DNA of 35,455 bases, taken from Anaerolineaceae bacterium (GTDB lineage Bacteria > Chloroflexota > Anaerolineae > Anaerolineales > Anaerolineaceae). The stretch spans positions 1 through 35,455 of the forward strand of contig JAAZOQ010000081.1 in NCBI GenBank assembly GCA_012797695.1, in the 5' to 3' direction. The notes under the pieces were generated by a model. It made no database searches, was not told the DNA's origin, and saw only the letters and a program-made list of their open reading frames with translations. The position numbers and the translations under genes are program-made. Positions 9,106 through 19,163 of the stretch are shown one piece after another; position 1 is the first letter of the stretch; the number at the start of each line of letters is the position of its first letter.

Positions 9106-10035
9106 CTACTCGGTTATCGTGCTGAAGGAAAGAATGGTGGTCAACATTTGCCCAAACACATCGGCCACACCAGAAATTACCACGGTATAGATTTCTCCAC
9201 TCTCCAGGCTGGTGACAGGATCAAGGGTCAGGACCTTTTTGGAAGTGTTCAGTGCTCTGGCGCACTCGATAGCCGTTCCGTTACCGTCCATCAAGGTGAC
9301 GTTGTTGACGGCCGAATCAGAAAGGGCATTATTGAAGGTAAGTAGCACATTGGCAGCAAGGGCGACATCGACCGCATCGTCGGCGGGTGTGGCAGAGCTG
9401 AGTGCCAGGGCTGGGGGTACGGATACACTCGGGACCTGTACCTGGCCGAACCAACCGGAAGCGACGAAGCCGGTCGCATCCTCATCACCAACTACACGTT
9501 TCAAGCTATCGCTCTTGCTGTCTCCTAGATCGAAACGGTGGATTGTTTTGACGGCCGTATAGGTTAACTGGGTGGTCTTGGGATTGGGGGAATTGGTTTT
9601 CGTTGCCAGCGTCTCGGAGGGCGGGGCAAAGGTCCCTTTTAGAAACCAGAAAAAACGTTTGGCACCGTTGGCTTTTTCGGATTCGAATCCCAGTGCACAG
9701 TCAGGCGGTACGCCCCCGTTGTCGTACATCCGGCCGGTGGCGACGTCGTATTCTTTGCCCAGGATTTTGGCCTGCACAGCCAGGGGAAGGCCAGAGATGG
9801 TTAGTTTGATCGGTGTAGCGCCTTCGACGGTGATCGTATTCATGGGCTGGTCGTCGAAGTACTGAGTTGTGCTATTGCTTTCCGGCTCCATGGTTGCCTC
9901 CGCCGCCGGTGCAAAATATTCGGGCGTTTCCGTGGCGTATCCAGACGAATCATCCTTGGTGACTAGGGCTATGTAGATATTCTTTAGCCCTACGTAACTG
10001 CGATATTCTCCTGCATTGGCGTTGATCGGGGTCAT
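9106..10035 (-). CDS. Major tail protein with C-terminal Ig-like (Big_5-type) domain
   Basis: 309 aa; N-terminal phi13-type major tail features; C-terminal SSATPADDAVDVALAANVLLTFNNAL... Ig-like. Confidence 0.8.
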   Translation of the reverse strand: MTPINANAGEYRSYVGLKNIYIALVTKDDSSGYATETPEYFAPAAEATMEPESNSTTQYFDDQPMNTITVEGATPIKLTISGLPLAVQAKILGKEYDVATGRMYDNGGVPPDCALGFESEKANGAKRFFWFLKGTFAPPSETLATKTNSPNPKTTQLTYTAVKTIHRFDLGDSKSDSLKRVVGDEDATGFVASGWFGQVQVPSVSVPPALALSSATPADDAVDVALAANVLLTFNNALSDSAVNNVTLMDGNGTAIECARALNTSKKVLTLDPVTSLESGEIYTVVISGVADVFGQMLTTILSFSTITE

Positions 10036-10382
10036 AATTCATTCTCCTTACCAAGCAAAATAGTGTACTCCAGCGCCAGGCCGTAGTGACCTGTCTCTGG
10101 ATTGAAAGGTAGTTGGATTGGTGTTCCCACCATGAATCCGGCTGCTTTCATTGCGCCGGTTATATTAGGGAGGTGAGCCAGACCAGCGCGACTGTAGACA
10201 CTCACCTGGATCTGGTAGTTGCGCAGGGCGACGTCGTCATCCATGTGGAGCACGGGTGGGGCAGTGACGAGAAAATACGAGAGAAAGAGATCGGGCAGGT
10301 CCTCTCCATCCGGAATGAAGTGACCGGCAGAAAAAGGCACACTCAGTGTGGAAAGTGCAGCCTCGACACGTTCCCAAATCAC
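10032..10382 (-). CDS. Tail terminator / head-tail completion protein
   Basis: 116 aa, position and overlapping start/stop in the connector block. Confidence 0.6.
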   Translation of the reverse strand: MIWERVEAALSTLSVPFSAGHFIPDGEDLPDLFLSYFLVTAPPVLHMDDDVALRNYQIQVSVYSRAGLAHLPNITGAMKAAGFMVGTPIQLPFNPETGHYGLALEYTILLGKENEL

Positions 10383-10792
10383 AGTATGCCGTCCTGTTCC
10401 AGTGATTCCTTCATAGCCTGCCTGGCCTTCCCCTTATCTTCTGCCAGGGTTGGCCGGATGTAAGGCTGGGCGTCTTTCCCTTTTTTACTTGCGGAACCAT
10501 ATTCGATGACATTCCCGTAACGTGCCGTTTCTGCGTCTGTAAATGCTTTGTCGTGAATGACACCCACTTCTATGAAAATGAAGTTTCCCTCTTGTTCGGG
10601 CCCTTTGATCTTGATGTGGTTGCGTAAGTTCCCGATGTCGACCGGCACGCGCTTTTCCATACCTTCTTCCAGAACTTCGGCGCCTGCCAGCAAGGCTCTG
10701 GCAGCAGCTTCATCCACATCTCGGCCGGCCTGGGCGATCTCTTCCAAATATTCTTCCAATCCATTGAGGGTTAGTTTTCCGTGTGTGGTCAT
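10379..10792 (-). CDS. HK97 gp10-like protein
   Basis: 137 aa; GLEEYLEEIAQAGRDVDEAAARALLAGAEVLEEGMEKRVPVDIGNLRNHI typical of gp10-like proteins. Confidence 0.8.
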   Translation of the reverse strand: MTTHGKLTLNGLEEYLEEIAQAGRDVDEAAARALLAGAEVLEEGMEKRVPVDIGNLRNHIKIKGPEQEGNFIFIEVGVIHDKAFTDAETARYGNVIEYGSASKKGKDAQPYIRPTLAEDKGKARQAMKESLEQDGIL

Positions 10793-11136
10793 CCATTCCT
10801 CATTAATCTGACTTTGAATTGCATGTATTCGTGGCGGTTTTCGATGTCGTCTACGGATCCAATTACTTCGAAGCGTTTCTCGTCTTTAGTGACCGCGCAG
10901 GTGGAATCGAATCCGGCTTGATAACGCATGGTCACGGTTGCTGGCTGCTGTGCCTGGACTGCGTCGGCCGCCCACACCTCTGAGCCGTGCGCATTTATCC
11001 ATTTTGCTCGCACACAGACTATGGGTGTCCATGTAGGGCTCTTGAAACCACCCGTTTCTGTGGAAACGCTACGATTTTCCAGGGTGATAGTTGTTCGCAT
11101 TTCGCCGGGATTGAAAACACGACCATTCAAGATCAT
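10789..11136 (-). CDS. Head-tail adaptor (SPP1 gp16-like / head closure)
   Basis: Start at MILNGRVFNPGEMRTTITLENR... (ATG complement 11134-11136), 4-bp overlap with upstream gene. Confidence 0.75.
   Translation of the reverse strand: MILNGRVFNPGEMRTTITLENRSVSTETGGFKSPTWTPIVCVRAKWINAHGSEVWAADAVQAQQPATVTMRYQAGFDSTCAVTKDEKRFEVIGSVDDIENRHEYMQFKVRLMRNG
11051..11070. promoter_or_regulatory. parS-like palindrome GTTTC-TGTG-GAAAC
   Basis: CCCGTTTCTGTGGAAACGCT inside the head-tail adaptor gene. Confidence 0.5.
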
Positions 11137-11438
11137 ACGGACTCCTCTTCGGCTAACTCTAAGGCCAAGACTTTCAGCTGAACCAGGGCAGCGTTCAACC
11201 CAAAACCCAGACTGACACCGGCTGCCATACCTCCGGGGTCTTCGTACCAACGAACCAACAACATCCGGGCAGCAGATTTCGCCGCTGCCTGGATCGGTTC
11301 GTCCGCAGCCCAGTCTCGCCCGGTTGCATTTTCGATATAAGCGTCGACCTGTGGCAGAAGATCCAGCATGACGGGATCATCCTCGCCAGTCCGCAGCACT
11401 TTTGCCGCTTCTGATTCAGTGAGAATGTTTTCTGCCAC
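11133..11438 (-). CDS. Head-tail connector (gp6-like)
   Basis: 101 aa; ESEAAKVLRTGEDDPVMLDLLPQVDAYIENATGRDW typical of gp6-like connectors. Confidence 0.8.
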   Translation of the reverse strand: MAENILTESEAAKVLRTGEDDPVMLDLLPQVDAYIENATGRDWAADEPIQAAAKSAARMLLVRWYEDPGGMAAGVSLGFGLNAALVQLKVLALELAEEESV

Positions 11439-11455
11439 AGGCCATTCTCCTTTCT

Positions 11456-11899
11456 CTATTCGATGACTTCGACCACCGTTGCAACGTGGTCTGTAGGCTG
11501 GTAGCGTCCGTTCAGGCCTAGGATGACTGCCGAAATGAGTGATGCCTGAACACCGACGGTGATCGAAAGTTGAACATGGGTAAAACCGCCGTTCACGTCT
11601 AGTTCGTCACTCCGGCAGTTGATCATCACTTGAGCGTTGTCATTGTCCGCTTTGACGAGCTGTGTAATGGCCTTGCCGGAGATGTCTTTGGCGCTTGCCC
11701 CGGCTGCAGAAGTGGCCTGCCTCAATTTGGCGTCGATGGTGGCGCCGGTACCCAAAACCCCTGTCTGTAAGATGGCCAGGATGGAATCACATTTGCTGAG
11801 CGATACCCAGCCGGAGGTGACGGTCGCTGCAGCCTGACTGATCGGATTCATTAAGGCCAGGAGCGCAACCTGATCGGATGGTTTGAGATTGGGATTCAC
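11456..11899 (-). CDS. Hypothetical structural protein downstream of capsid
   Basis: 147 aa ORF in head module. Confidence 0.6.
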   Translation of the reverse strand: MNPNLKPSDQVALLALMNPISQAAATVTSGWVSLSKCDSILAILQTGVLGTGATIDAKLRQATSAAGASAKDISGKAITQLVKADNDNAQVMINCRSDELDVNGGFTHVQLSITVGVQASLISAVILGLNGRYQPTDHVATVVEVIE

Positions 11900-11953
11900 G
11901 AGATCTTCCTTTCTTGTGATTCAAAAAATCGTTGCCTTTTGAAGTGCTGGCGG

Positions 11954-13231
11954 TTACGCTCGCACGTCCAGCACCACAAAATGGCTGCGAGTAGAAGTGC
12001 CTTTAGCAGGCGTAATTGGTTTGGATAAGAACGGCTGTCCGTTCATGCGGAAGGTCCAACGAAAAGCTTGCAGACCATAGTCGAAATACAGGTGCATGCT
12101 GGAAGCGAACTGGATGCCGCCTTGGTTGGTGATAGAGTAATAGCCGGCACGCAGGTTGACCAATTGAATGTCTCCTTGGCTGCCCACCGTTTCACAGTGT
12201 TCCGAGAAACGCACTGGCCGGCCCAACAGGATTCCACCCGGGGCATTTGCAAACCCACTGGAAGGAGGTGTCCATATGGGTTGGTTACCCAAGGTCATCA
12301 GCATAAGCTGGGGCAGCACGTCTTGATTGATGTGCCATATCGCCCCAGAAGCCCCTAAGATGCGGGAGTACATCTTTGCAATGTTGTTTGCATTAACCGT
12401 GTTTGCAGTCTGGCCAGACTCTTTGGCTACACTTACCAAGCAGCCTGCTTTCATATAACCCAAGGGTTGGCCGGTACCGGTGCCACCAACGATTGCTGAA
12501 TTTGCCTTATAGCGAATGGCCTGCCCTGCTTTGCGGGTCAGGCGGGTTGCCAGCCGGGGCGCATCGGACATGATCTGGTCGGTGGCTGTGACGAATGCAT
12601 ACAGATCGTGTAGGCGCATCTGTTCACCTTCGGTGACCAGTTTGCTCGGGCTCATTTGAGAGGCTTCAGAGCGCCAGCGGGCCTGAACACCGGTTGCGCC
12701 CCAAGGGGTGGTCTCGTCTTTGAGAAATTCTACCGAATTGGAACTGGTCGGTTCGTTGTCTGTTTCTGGCAAGAGCGCATCTTCTTCCAGCGACACTTCC
12801 CAGATCTCCTGGCGGAAAGCCGGCGGAACCATGCTCCCTTCGGACGCCCCGCTTTCCTGGTGAAAATCTGTTGGCGCAGCACCCATGACCAGGCGTTCAT
12901 CTCGCAGACCGCCCGGCGTATAGAGGCTTTTCACGGCCAGTGCAAAATCGGCGACGTCGGCAAAACCGCGTTTGGGATCGTCTTCGATGCGCTCGTGGAT
13001 CTCGATGCGCTGCAGTGCCTGAGCAGTGCGTTCACGTTCCCGGCGCGCTTCGTGGCGCTGGATGTCGGCGTTGAGTACTTCCAACCGGACATTGATCTCG
13101 TCGTCGCGAGATTTTTCATCGGTAGACAAATCTCGATTCTCTTTTTCAGCACGTTCGAAGATTTGTTTCCCCTCGGCGATGAGATCGATGCGCTCCTGGA
13201 GCAGCGCTTTGTACAGTTTGTTTTCGTTCAC
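11954..13231 (-). CDS. HK97-family major capsid protein with N-terminal scaffold (delta) region
   Basis: 425 aa; coiled-coil N-terminus then HK97-fold signatures (VPPAFRQEIWE..., SAIVGGTGTGQPLG...). Confidence 0.92.
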   Translation of the reverse strand: MNENKLYKALLQERIDLIAEGKQIFERAEKENRDLSTDEKSRDDEINVRLEVLNADIQRHEARRERERTAQALQRIEIHERIEDDPKRGFADVADFALAVKSLYTPGGLRDERLVMGAAPTDFHQESGASEGSMVPPAFRQEIWEVSLEEDALLPETDNEPTSSNSVEFLKDETTPWGATGVQARWRSEASQMSPSKLVTEGEQMRLHDLYAFVTATDQIMSDAPRLATRLTRKAGQAIRYKANSAIVGGTGTGQPLGYMKAGCLVSVAKESGQTANTVNANNIAKMYSRILGASGAIWHINQDVLPQLMLMTLGNQPIWTPPSSGFANAPGGILLGRPVRFSEHCETVGSQGDIQLVNLRAGYYSITNQGGIQFASSMHLYFDYGLQAFRWTFRMNGQPFLSKPITPAKGTSTRSHFVVLDVRA

Positions 13232-13271
13232 ATTTCACCTCTTGGTTGTAATTGGAATAGCTCTTTCTGCT

Positions 13272-14204
13272 CTACGGAGCGCAGTTTCCGGTCTCGAAGG
13301 AGCCGGAATTTTCGGTTAAACGCATCCTGCGCTTACGAAAATCGGTATCAGCGTTAGCGCTACGGCGTACTGTGCCTCGCTGTAAACGGGATACGGTCTC
13401 TTCAAGAGTGGCGATCCGGTCGGCCATGCCTAGGCTTACTGCCTGGCGTGCGCCGACCAATCTTCCTTCGCCAAATCCTTCCCGAACCTCGACCTGTTTT
13501 ACACCACGGTTACGGGCGATGGTTTTGACGAAACTGTCGTAATACTCTGCCACCCGGCTTTGCATGGCCGCTAGATTTTCTTCCGACAGGGGTTGGTAAG
13601 GATTTCCCTCGGTCTTATATTTCCCTTCGCTGATCAATGAGATTTTGATTCCCTGTTGGGTTAGCGATTCGCTTAAGTCTTCATGGATAGTAAACACACC
13701 AATCGAACCGACTTCTGCAGATGGCGTCACTATCAGTTCGTCTGCGGCCGTGCCGATCCAGTACGCAGCACTGGCCATCATGTGGTTGGCGATTGCCACG
13801 ATTGGCTTGGTTCCTCGGGCGTCGAAGATCTTCGTGCTTAACTCATCCACCCCTGGGACCTGCCCGCCTGGGCTGTCTACGTCTAACACGATTGCGCTTA
13901 CGTCCGGGTTTTTGACCAGGTCGCTGAACACGGCACCAAAACGTTCGGAGCTGGTAGCTCCACATACCTCTGTCATCAAATTAGCGCGTGGAAAGATGGT
14001 CCCGAACAAGGGAAGAATCGCTACGTTTCCGAAGGTGCGTTCTGCTGGCCGTTTGGCGCCGTGAATGCGATTTTGCACTTCTTCTGCATCTAGCTTTTCG
14101 CCAGCGAAATGCCGGGTTACGACCTCAACGATAACGGCGAAATTCGCCGGTAAGATTGCCCAGGGTGTTTCCATTGCTGCCCGCGTGAGGGTTACAGTCT
14201 TCAT
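13272..14204 (-). CDS. S49/SppA-family head maturation protease
   Basis: MKTVTL start at 14204 (ATGA overlap with portal); VLDVDSPGGQVPGVDELS, ASAAYWIGTAADELIVTPSAEVGSIGV. Confidence 0.92.
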   Translation of the reverse strand: MKTVTLTRAAMETPWAILPANFAVIVEVVTRHFAGEKLDAEEVQNRIHGAKRPAERTFGNVAILPLFGTIFPRANLMTEVCGATSSERFGAVFSDLVKNPDVSAIVLDVDSPGGQVPGVDELSTKIFDARGTKPIVAIANHMMASAAYWIGTAADELIVTPSAEVGSIGVFTIHEDLSESLTQQGIKISLISEGKYKTEGNPYQPLSEENLAAMQSRVAEYYDSFVKTIARNRGVKQVEVREGFGEGRLVGARQAVSLGMADRIATLEETVSRLQRGTVRRSANADTDFRKRRMRLTENSGSFETGNCAP

Positions 14205-15718
14205 TTCGACTCCTTTGTCAAATTGACCAACGTCCTGGTCCTGTGGGATTCCCATTGCTCTAGTACACCGGGGCCAAAAGCGATTAGGTCATTCCTGCCC
14301 TGACGTACGTATTCCGCGGCTGTCTCTTCCGAAATGCACATGGTTTGCGAGACAAAATCTGTATGTGCCGAGAAAAACTCTTCGACCGCAGTCGACCACC
14401 CACTGCTGTCACGCTTGTTTGCTCGCATCATTGCTGCAGACTCTTTGCGGGCCACGCGGGCAGCTGACTCATAGAGTAATTTCTCGTAATGGGCATTGCT
14501 ATCTTGAGCAGGAGTGGCTTCGGAAGCTGGGTTTACGTTGTTCACCCGCATGTTTAGCGGCGTCAGGTAGTCGTCATCGCCCCCGTCAACGGGGTTTAAA
14601 TTTTCGAACTTGCGAATTTCGTTAGTGGCCAACCATCCACCCTGCCGCCCAACCGAATAGGCGCCATAGCGTTTCATCAGGTCTCCGCGTAAGAGCGCAT
14701 CGGTCAGAAACTCGACGAAATACGTTTCTGAAGCGAGAATCAGGTCCTTGTCGATCAGCTGTTGCCAGCGTACCAACCAGGGTAACAAGACGAACGTCAC
14801 GAAACCTCGGGAAAGTTCTTCGATCCCTGTTCCCCAGCTGGTTGCTTTGCTGGTCAATCCCACCATGTGAGGCGGAACACGGAACCATCGGCATACATCT
14901 TCGGCTTGAAATTCTCTGGTTTGGAGCATTTGCGAGTCTTCTGGAGAGAGGCTGACTGCCTGCCACTCCATACCTTCTTCCAAGACGCCTAAACGGTGTA
15001 GATTTTCGCCACCTGTCATGCTTTCTACCTGTTTGACCAGGCGTTTTTGGGCTTCTTCCGACAAATTGCCGGGGTGTTTCAGAAACCCACCTGGGCGGGA
15101 ATAATTTGCAAACAGTAATGCTCCAAATCGCTCCGCCGCTAACGTCAACCCGAACGATTCCCGTGCATACGTGATCACCGAAACACCCTCGATTCCATCC
15201 AGGGATAGACCGCGCAGATGGAAGATTTCGTCGTTGAGGTAGATCTTTGTTGATCCATCCCTTTCGGTGACCCGGTAACGTAGCGTATCCTCGTCGATTT
15301 CTTCGACCAGGACCCGGCTTGGATGAATGGGTATGAGACGGTCTACCGGACCGCGAGGGCCGGGCTTGATCTTCGCATACCCGTTGCCGCGAAAGAGAGC
15401 GTGCATTTGCAGCATGTCCATGAACTCGAACGATGTCTGTCGCCGGTTGGGTTGGCCATGAAGAATGTCATACAAAGGATGGCCGGTGGCACGTTCTTTG
15501 GCGTCTTCGTCGAGTCGCCGGTATATGATCAGCGGAAGCATCGCCACGGTTTCGGCAATCAACCTGCCACAAGCCCAGGCTGTGGATATCTTCAGCGCGC
15601 TATCGGCGTTGATGTGTGTGCCTGATGTCGTGATCGATCCGCCAGAATTAGTCCAGTAACGTTCTTCATCTTCGGACAGCGAACTTGACTGGCCGAGTAG
15701 TTGCTGTAAGAACGTCAT
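14201..15718 (-). CDS. HK97-family portal protein
   Basis: 505 aa; ISTAWACGRLIAETVAMLPLIIYRR..., VCRWFRVPPHMVGL. Confidence 0.93.
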   Translation of the reverse strand: MTFLQQLLGQSSSLSEDEERYWTNSGGSITTSGTHINADSALKISTAWACGRLIAETVAMLPLIIYRRLDEDAKERATGHPLYDILHGQPNRRQTSFEFMDMLQMHALFRGNGYAKIKPGPRGPVDRLIPIHPSRVLVEEIDEDTLRYRVTERDGSTKIYLNDEIFHLRGLSLDGIEGVSVITYARESFGLTLAAERFGALLFANYSRPGGFLKHPGNLSEEAQKRLVKQVESMTGGENLHRLGVLEEGMEWQAVSLSPEDSQMLQTREFQAEDVCRWFRVPPHMVGLTSKATSWGTGIEELSRGFVTFVLLPWLVRWQQLIDKDLILASETYFVEFLTDALLRGDLMKRYGAYSVGRQGGWLATNEIRKFENLNPVDGGDDDYLTPLNMRVNNVNPASEATPAQDSNAHYEKLLYESAARVARKESAAMMRANKRDSSGWSTAVEEFFSAHTDFVSQTMCISEETAAEYVRQGRNDLIAFGPGVLEQWESHRTRTLVNLTKESK

Positions 15719-15867
15719 TGCTTCTGATCCCCGAAGAGTGAAATGGACATCAAGACCATGCCTGGGCCGATCCAGGCAGCTGGCGGATAGATTTGATACA
15801 ACCCGACCGCGAACGAAAACAGCCCAAGGATGAATACAGCCAGATTCAGGTCGACTTTACGTTTCAT
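15715..15867 (-). CDS. Small membrane protein (50 aa)
   Basis: MKRKVDLNLAVFILGLFSFAVGLYQIYPPAAWIGPGMVLMSISLFGDQKQ*; ATGA overlaps with both terminase and portal genes. Below the ORF track length cutoff. Confidence 0.7.
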   Translation of the reverse strand: MKRKVDLNLAVFILGLFSFAVGLYQIYPPAAWIGPGMVLMSISLFGDQKQ

Positions 15868-17483
15868 ACGACAAGCATGCCCCGTTTCTCATAGATACTC
15901 TTGTTGTCAATTGGTACCCCGGCGGCGAGTGCGTCACAGCGGGCCTGCCAGGATAAGATACCGGCCATTGCTGCATCGATCTTGAACGGTGAGTCCGGGC
16001 GCTCTTTGTAGATCACCCACAGAGCCTCTCCGTTTTCGTCCACCAGATTCAGTTTCTTGCGCACAGCATTTCCGATGTGACGGGAATAATCCTTGTTACC
16101 GTTGTGATGGATCTCCTGGGCTTTGATGGAATTGACAAAAGATTTGATCGCGTAGGCCATTGGTTTCAAACGGTTGGTCCACCAGGCGATGACGCGTTTT
16201 TCACCATACCGTCCGGCCCAGGTTGCGACTTGGGTTTCCCAATAGGGCGGGTCACAGTACATCCGCCAGACGTTGAATCGAGCGAACACCTCGGCCACGA
16301 CCGAGTCGATCTCTCCGTCCGGTGCTTCCCACTCATCGATGTTTTCCGGCTTTTCCCACAAACCAAGCAGCCATTGAAACCCAGTCTGGAGATGCGTTCC
16401 CACGAGCGCCACCGAATCCCGCCAACGGGCACCATCGAAGCCCAGGGTGATTGTGTCGCCTGGATGGACAGTGAATTCTTCGAGTGCCAGACTTTTCCAT
16501 ATTTCGAAGTCGAAGGCTTTCTCGCTGGCGCGTACCATGCGGTTCAACCACACTCGCTCTAGATAAGCTTTATCTGCTGTTGGGTCGCGCCATTGTTCGC
16601 AGATTCCATCGATGTCACTCCATTCGGCAACTGGACCGCTGGCTTCGATGACGGCGGCCCGAATGCCTTCAGGGGTGTTCAGGTCGTGCCTGTCCGAGGC
16701 CTGACGGTGGAAGAAAAAAAGCCGACTGTCCTGCAGGTCTCCTTCTGCCACACGGCGGGCGTAATCCATGGTGTCTTCTGCCACCGAGCCTTCGCCAGGG
16801 GAGGGTGCCGTAGTTACCTCTAGGCTCCAGGCATCGGATAAATAGCGTTTGGGGATGTTCGCCAGCATGGTTCGATGGGCTGATTTGAGCCTTGGGGTGT
16901 TCCAACGGTGTGTCTCGTCGCAAACTTGAAATGTGGTCCGGGCTCCATCTCGAGCATCGGGGGAGGATGCCAGGCTAACGGCCTTCCCATCGCCGTTGAT
17001 CCTCATGATTCGCTGGATCCCGACGTCGAAGTCGTCTACTACCCGACTGTACGTGACGATGATGCGCAAAGCGCCATAGGCCAGCTCGTCGGATTGTTCT
17101 TCGGTATAGGCGACGAGCGGAATATAGGGATCCGTTACACCAAAGCCCACCGGTACACCACGTGCGTCAAAGCCATCGCTACGGACAGGGGCATCGGGAT
17201 GGAGTTCGGCGGCAGCAATCAAAGCTGCAAACTCCGTTTTGGCAGATCCTTTCCGCATGCTGAGCGCACAGCGCTTGAAGCGCCTACGACCTGCCTGGGG
17301 ATGGCCCTTGGGATAAACCTCATACATGCGATAGATCAAGGCGCGTTTTTCCTGGTCCAGCCGCACTGGTTGGCCGCGTAGGTCGCCAGGGCCGTGTACA
17401 AGGTTCTCCTCGATCCATATACAGACCTGACTGCCCAGGCTGGGGTATACGATCTTGTCTTTGGGTACCATCAAAACGCTCAT
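15864..17483 (-). CDS. terL: Terminase large subunit
   Basis: 539 aa; RKGSAKTEFAALIAAAELHPDAPVR, FDGARWRDSVALVG, portal-adjacent. Confidence 0.92.
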   Translation of the reverse strand: MSVLMVPKDKIVYPSLGSQVCIWIEENLVHGPGDLRGQPVRLDQEKRALIYRMYEVYPKGHPQAGRRRFKRCALSMRKGSAKTEFAALIAAAELHPDAPVRSDGFDARGVPVGFGVTDPYIPLVAYTEEQSDELAYGALRIIVTYSRVVDDFDVGIQRIMRINGDGKAVSLASSPDARDGARTTFQVCDETHRWNTPRLKSAHRTMLANIPKRYLSDAWSLEVTTAPSPGEGSVAEDTMDYARRVAEGDLQDSRLFFFHRQASDRHDLNTPEGIRAAVIEASGPVAEWSDIDGICEQWRDPTADKAYLERVWLNRMVRASEKAFDFEIWKSLALEEFTVHPGDTITLGFDGARWRDSVALVGTHLQTGFQWLLGLWEKPENIDEWEAPDGEIDSVVAEVFARFNVWRMYCDPPYWETQVATWAGRYGEKRVIAWWTNRLKPMAYAIKSFVNSIKAQEIHHNGNKDYSRHIGNAVRKKLNLVDENGEALWVIYKERPDSPFKIDAAMAGILSWQARCDALAAGVPIDNKSIYEKRGMLVV

Positions 17484-17496
17484 ACGATTCCTTCAC

Positions 17497-17943
17497 TTAC
17501 TTATCAAGCACGTCTCGTGGATCGCTATCGATGATGACGATTCGTTTCACTCGCTTCTGCTCGCGCTGATCTTTCGCTTCTTCCGTTTGTGTTACAGTCC
17601 ATTCCAATCGACGTCGGCTAAGGGGCGTCAACCCAAATTCTCTCTCCAAAGCACGAATTTCTTTTGCAATGTCCAGGTCCGGTGTTTTCCAAAACATATC
17701 TACCAGGTAAACCAGCCGGAAAAGCGCCGGTTCGTCTGCGCGGAGATACTCGCTTCGCATGGGCGAAGACCAAACGTCTTTCCAAAACGCTCGTGCCATT
17801 GGATGCCATGGTTTTCCATCCTCACGTTTCGGCAGTTGTGGTGCCCGAATCCGGGGCAACGATTCTGCGGGCAGCAGCGCTTTCGAAGCTGATTTGTTCC
17901 GCCGCTGCCGGATCGCAGGGTCTTTTGGAAGCGGACCGGGCAT
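17497..17943 (-). CDS. terS: Terminase small subunit
   Basis: Start MPGPLPKDPAIRQRRNK; adjacent to TerL. Confidence 0.75.
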   Translation of the reverse strand: MPGPLPKDPAIRQRRNKSASKALLPAESLPRIRAPQLPKREDGKPWHPMARAFWKDVWSSPMRSEYLRADEPALFRLVYLVDMFWKTPDLDIAKEIRALEREFGLTPLSRRRLEWTVTQTEEAKDQREQKRVKRIVIIDSDPRDVLDK

Positions 17944-18017
17944 GTCGTTTCGCCTCTTTTCTCGATTTGTCAAACCCGTACATAAAAAAATCTACTTACC
18001 CCTACGCTCCGTTTCCC

Positions 18018-18386
18018 CTACTCTGTAGACTTTTCATCCCCCCTCCCGTGTACTTCGCCGGCAGTCTTGCGGCTGTGGCAGGCGTGACATAGCGATTGAA
18101 AAGGGCCGTGAAAGAACTTGCCTGGATCGCCGTTGTGGGGTTCTATGTGATCCACATCGGTGGCGGGTTCCCAAATGGGCGGGTTAGCTTGTAGGCATTC
18201 CTGGCACCAGGGTTCTTTTGCCAATTGGATACGCCTGATTCGTTGCCATCGGGCTGTCTTGTATAACCTTTGGCTCTCTGGGTCGTGGTAATCGACCATT
18301 GAAGGGCGATGGCGGCCGCATTGCCCAGAACGAACCAGTTCTGGGCAGCCAGGGTATGAGCAGGTCTTCAGCGCAGGGCGGGGCAT
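18018..18386 (-). CDS. HNH endonuclease
   Basis: 122 aa; CQECLQ...ATDVDHIEPHNGDPGKFFHGPFQSLCHACHSRKT. Confidence 0.92.
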   Translation of the reverse strand: MPRPALKTCSYPGCPELVRSGQCGRHRPSMVDYHDPESQRLYKTARWQRIRRIQLAKEPWCQECLQANPPIWEPATDVDHIEPHNGDPGKFFHGPFQSLCHACHSRKTAGEVHGRGDEKSTE

Positions 18387-18416
18387 CGCGTTGCCATTAT
18401 TCGAATATCCAACCGG

Positions 18417-19160
18417 TCAACACCACTTCAGGTACTGGATTCCACTCACGCAGAACGCACACCACAAGCGTTCGCCGGCGTCCAGGCAGGCCCACACGTC
18501 ACTGCCGATCTTACGGGTCTTGATTACTTGAAGTACGAGTAGTTCGGGCAAGTGGCCAACCACCGTTTCCACGGAAACGGTCGAGGGTTCCGTTCTAGCG
18601 TTGACGTATTCGGTGATCACCATGGCCTGTCGTCCGGCCGGTTCGTCTTCCGCCGGCAAGGCTGCCGGCTGCGCAGCCGTGAGGGCCTGCGCAGCGGCAG
18701 AATTACCGATAAGCTGGAGGTAAGGAAGGGGGTCCACGGCGCCAGACTTGAAGCCTGGTGCACCAGTACCAGGTATACGAATTTCGAAATGAAGGTGGGT
18801 AGCAGCCGGTGTGCGCTGGCCGTTGGCGTCTCGGACGTTGCCCGTCCAACCCATCGATCCGACTCGCTGGCCGGGTGAGATTGCTTGTCCAGTGCTGACA
18901 TCGATCCTGGATAAGTGGGCATAATAACTGTACCAACCACCGTGATCGAGTTTGACCAGGTTCCCGTATCCGGTTTGGTCCATACTGGCGATTACCACTG
19001 TGCCGGGCGCGGCAGCCAGGATGTCATCCATGGGGGAGATTACGTCCAGCCCATTGTGTCCCGGGTAACCATAAACCAGATACTCTTGCGGGTTTTCTCC
19101 GAAGAGCTGAGTGATGGTGAAGGGTTGGTATACTGGCCAGTTCTGTAGTTGCACATTCAT
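18417..19160 (-). CDS. M23 (LytM) peptidase endolysin with SH3-like C-terminus
   Basis: 247 aa; GHNGLDVISPMDD, YYAHLS, THLHFEIR; C-terminal YVNARTEPSTVSVETVVG. Confidence 0.9.
   Translation of the reverse strand: MNVQLQNWPVYQPFTITQLFGENPQEYLVYGYPGHNGLDVISPMDDILAAAPGTVVIASMDQTGYGNLVKLDHGGWYSYYAHLSRIDVSTGQAISPGQRVGSMGWTGNVRDANGQRTPAATHLHFEIRIPGTGAPGFKSGAVDPLPYLQLIGNSAAAQALTAAQPAALPAEDEPAGRQAMVITEYVNARTEPSTVSVETVVGHLPELLVLQVIKTRKIGSDVWACLDAGERLWCAFCVSGIQYLKWC
18561..18584. promoter_or_regulatory. parS-like palindrome GTTTC-CACG-GAAAC
   Basis: CACCGTTTCCACGGAAACGGTCGA in the M23 gene; 24 nt identical to the copy in parB. Confidence 0.65.
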
Positions 19161-19163
19161 GGG

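Noticed and set aside
9926-9940. GTTTCCGTGGCGTA and similar partial matches (e.g. 6376) to the parS-like motif
   Set aside because: Only one half-site matches; not palindromic.
11051-11070. Whether the parS-like copy in the adaptor gene is coincidental
   Set aside because: Not rejected as a site, but rejected as an in-frame insertion: the encoded STETGGFKSPTW fits the normal adaptor family pattern, so the palindrome evolved within existing coding sequence or is chance.
12656-13357. 233-aa plus-strand ORF antisense to the capsid gene
   Set aside because: Fully antisense to a confident major capsid protein; no independent support.
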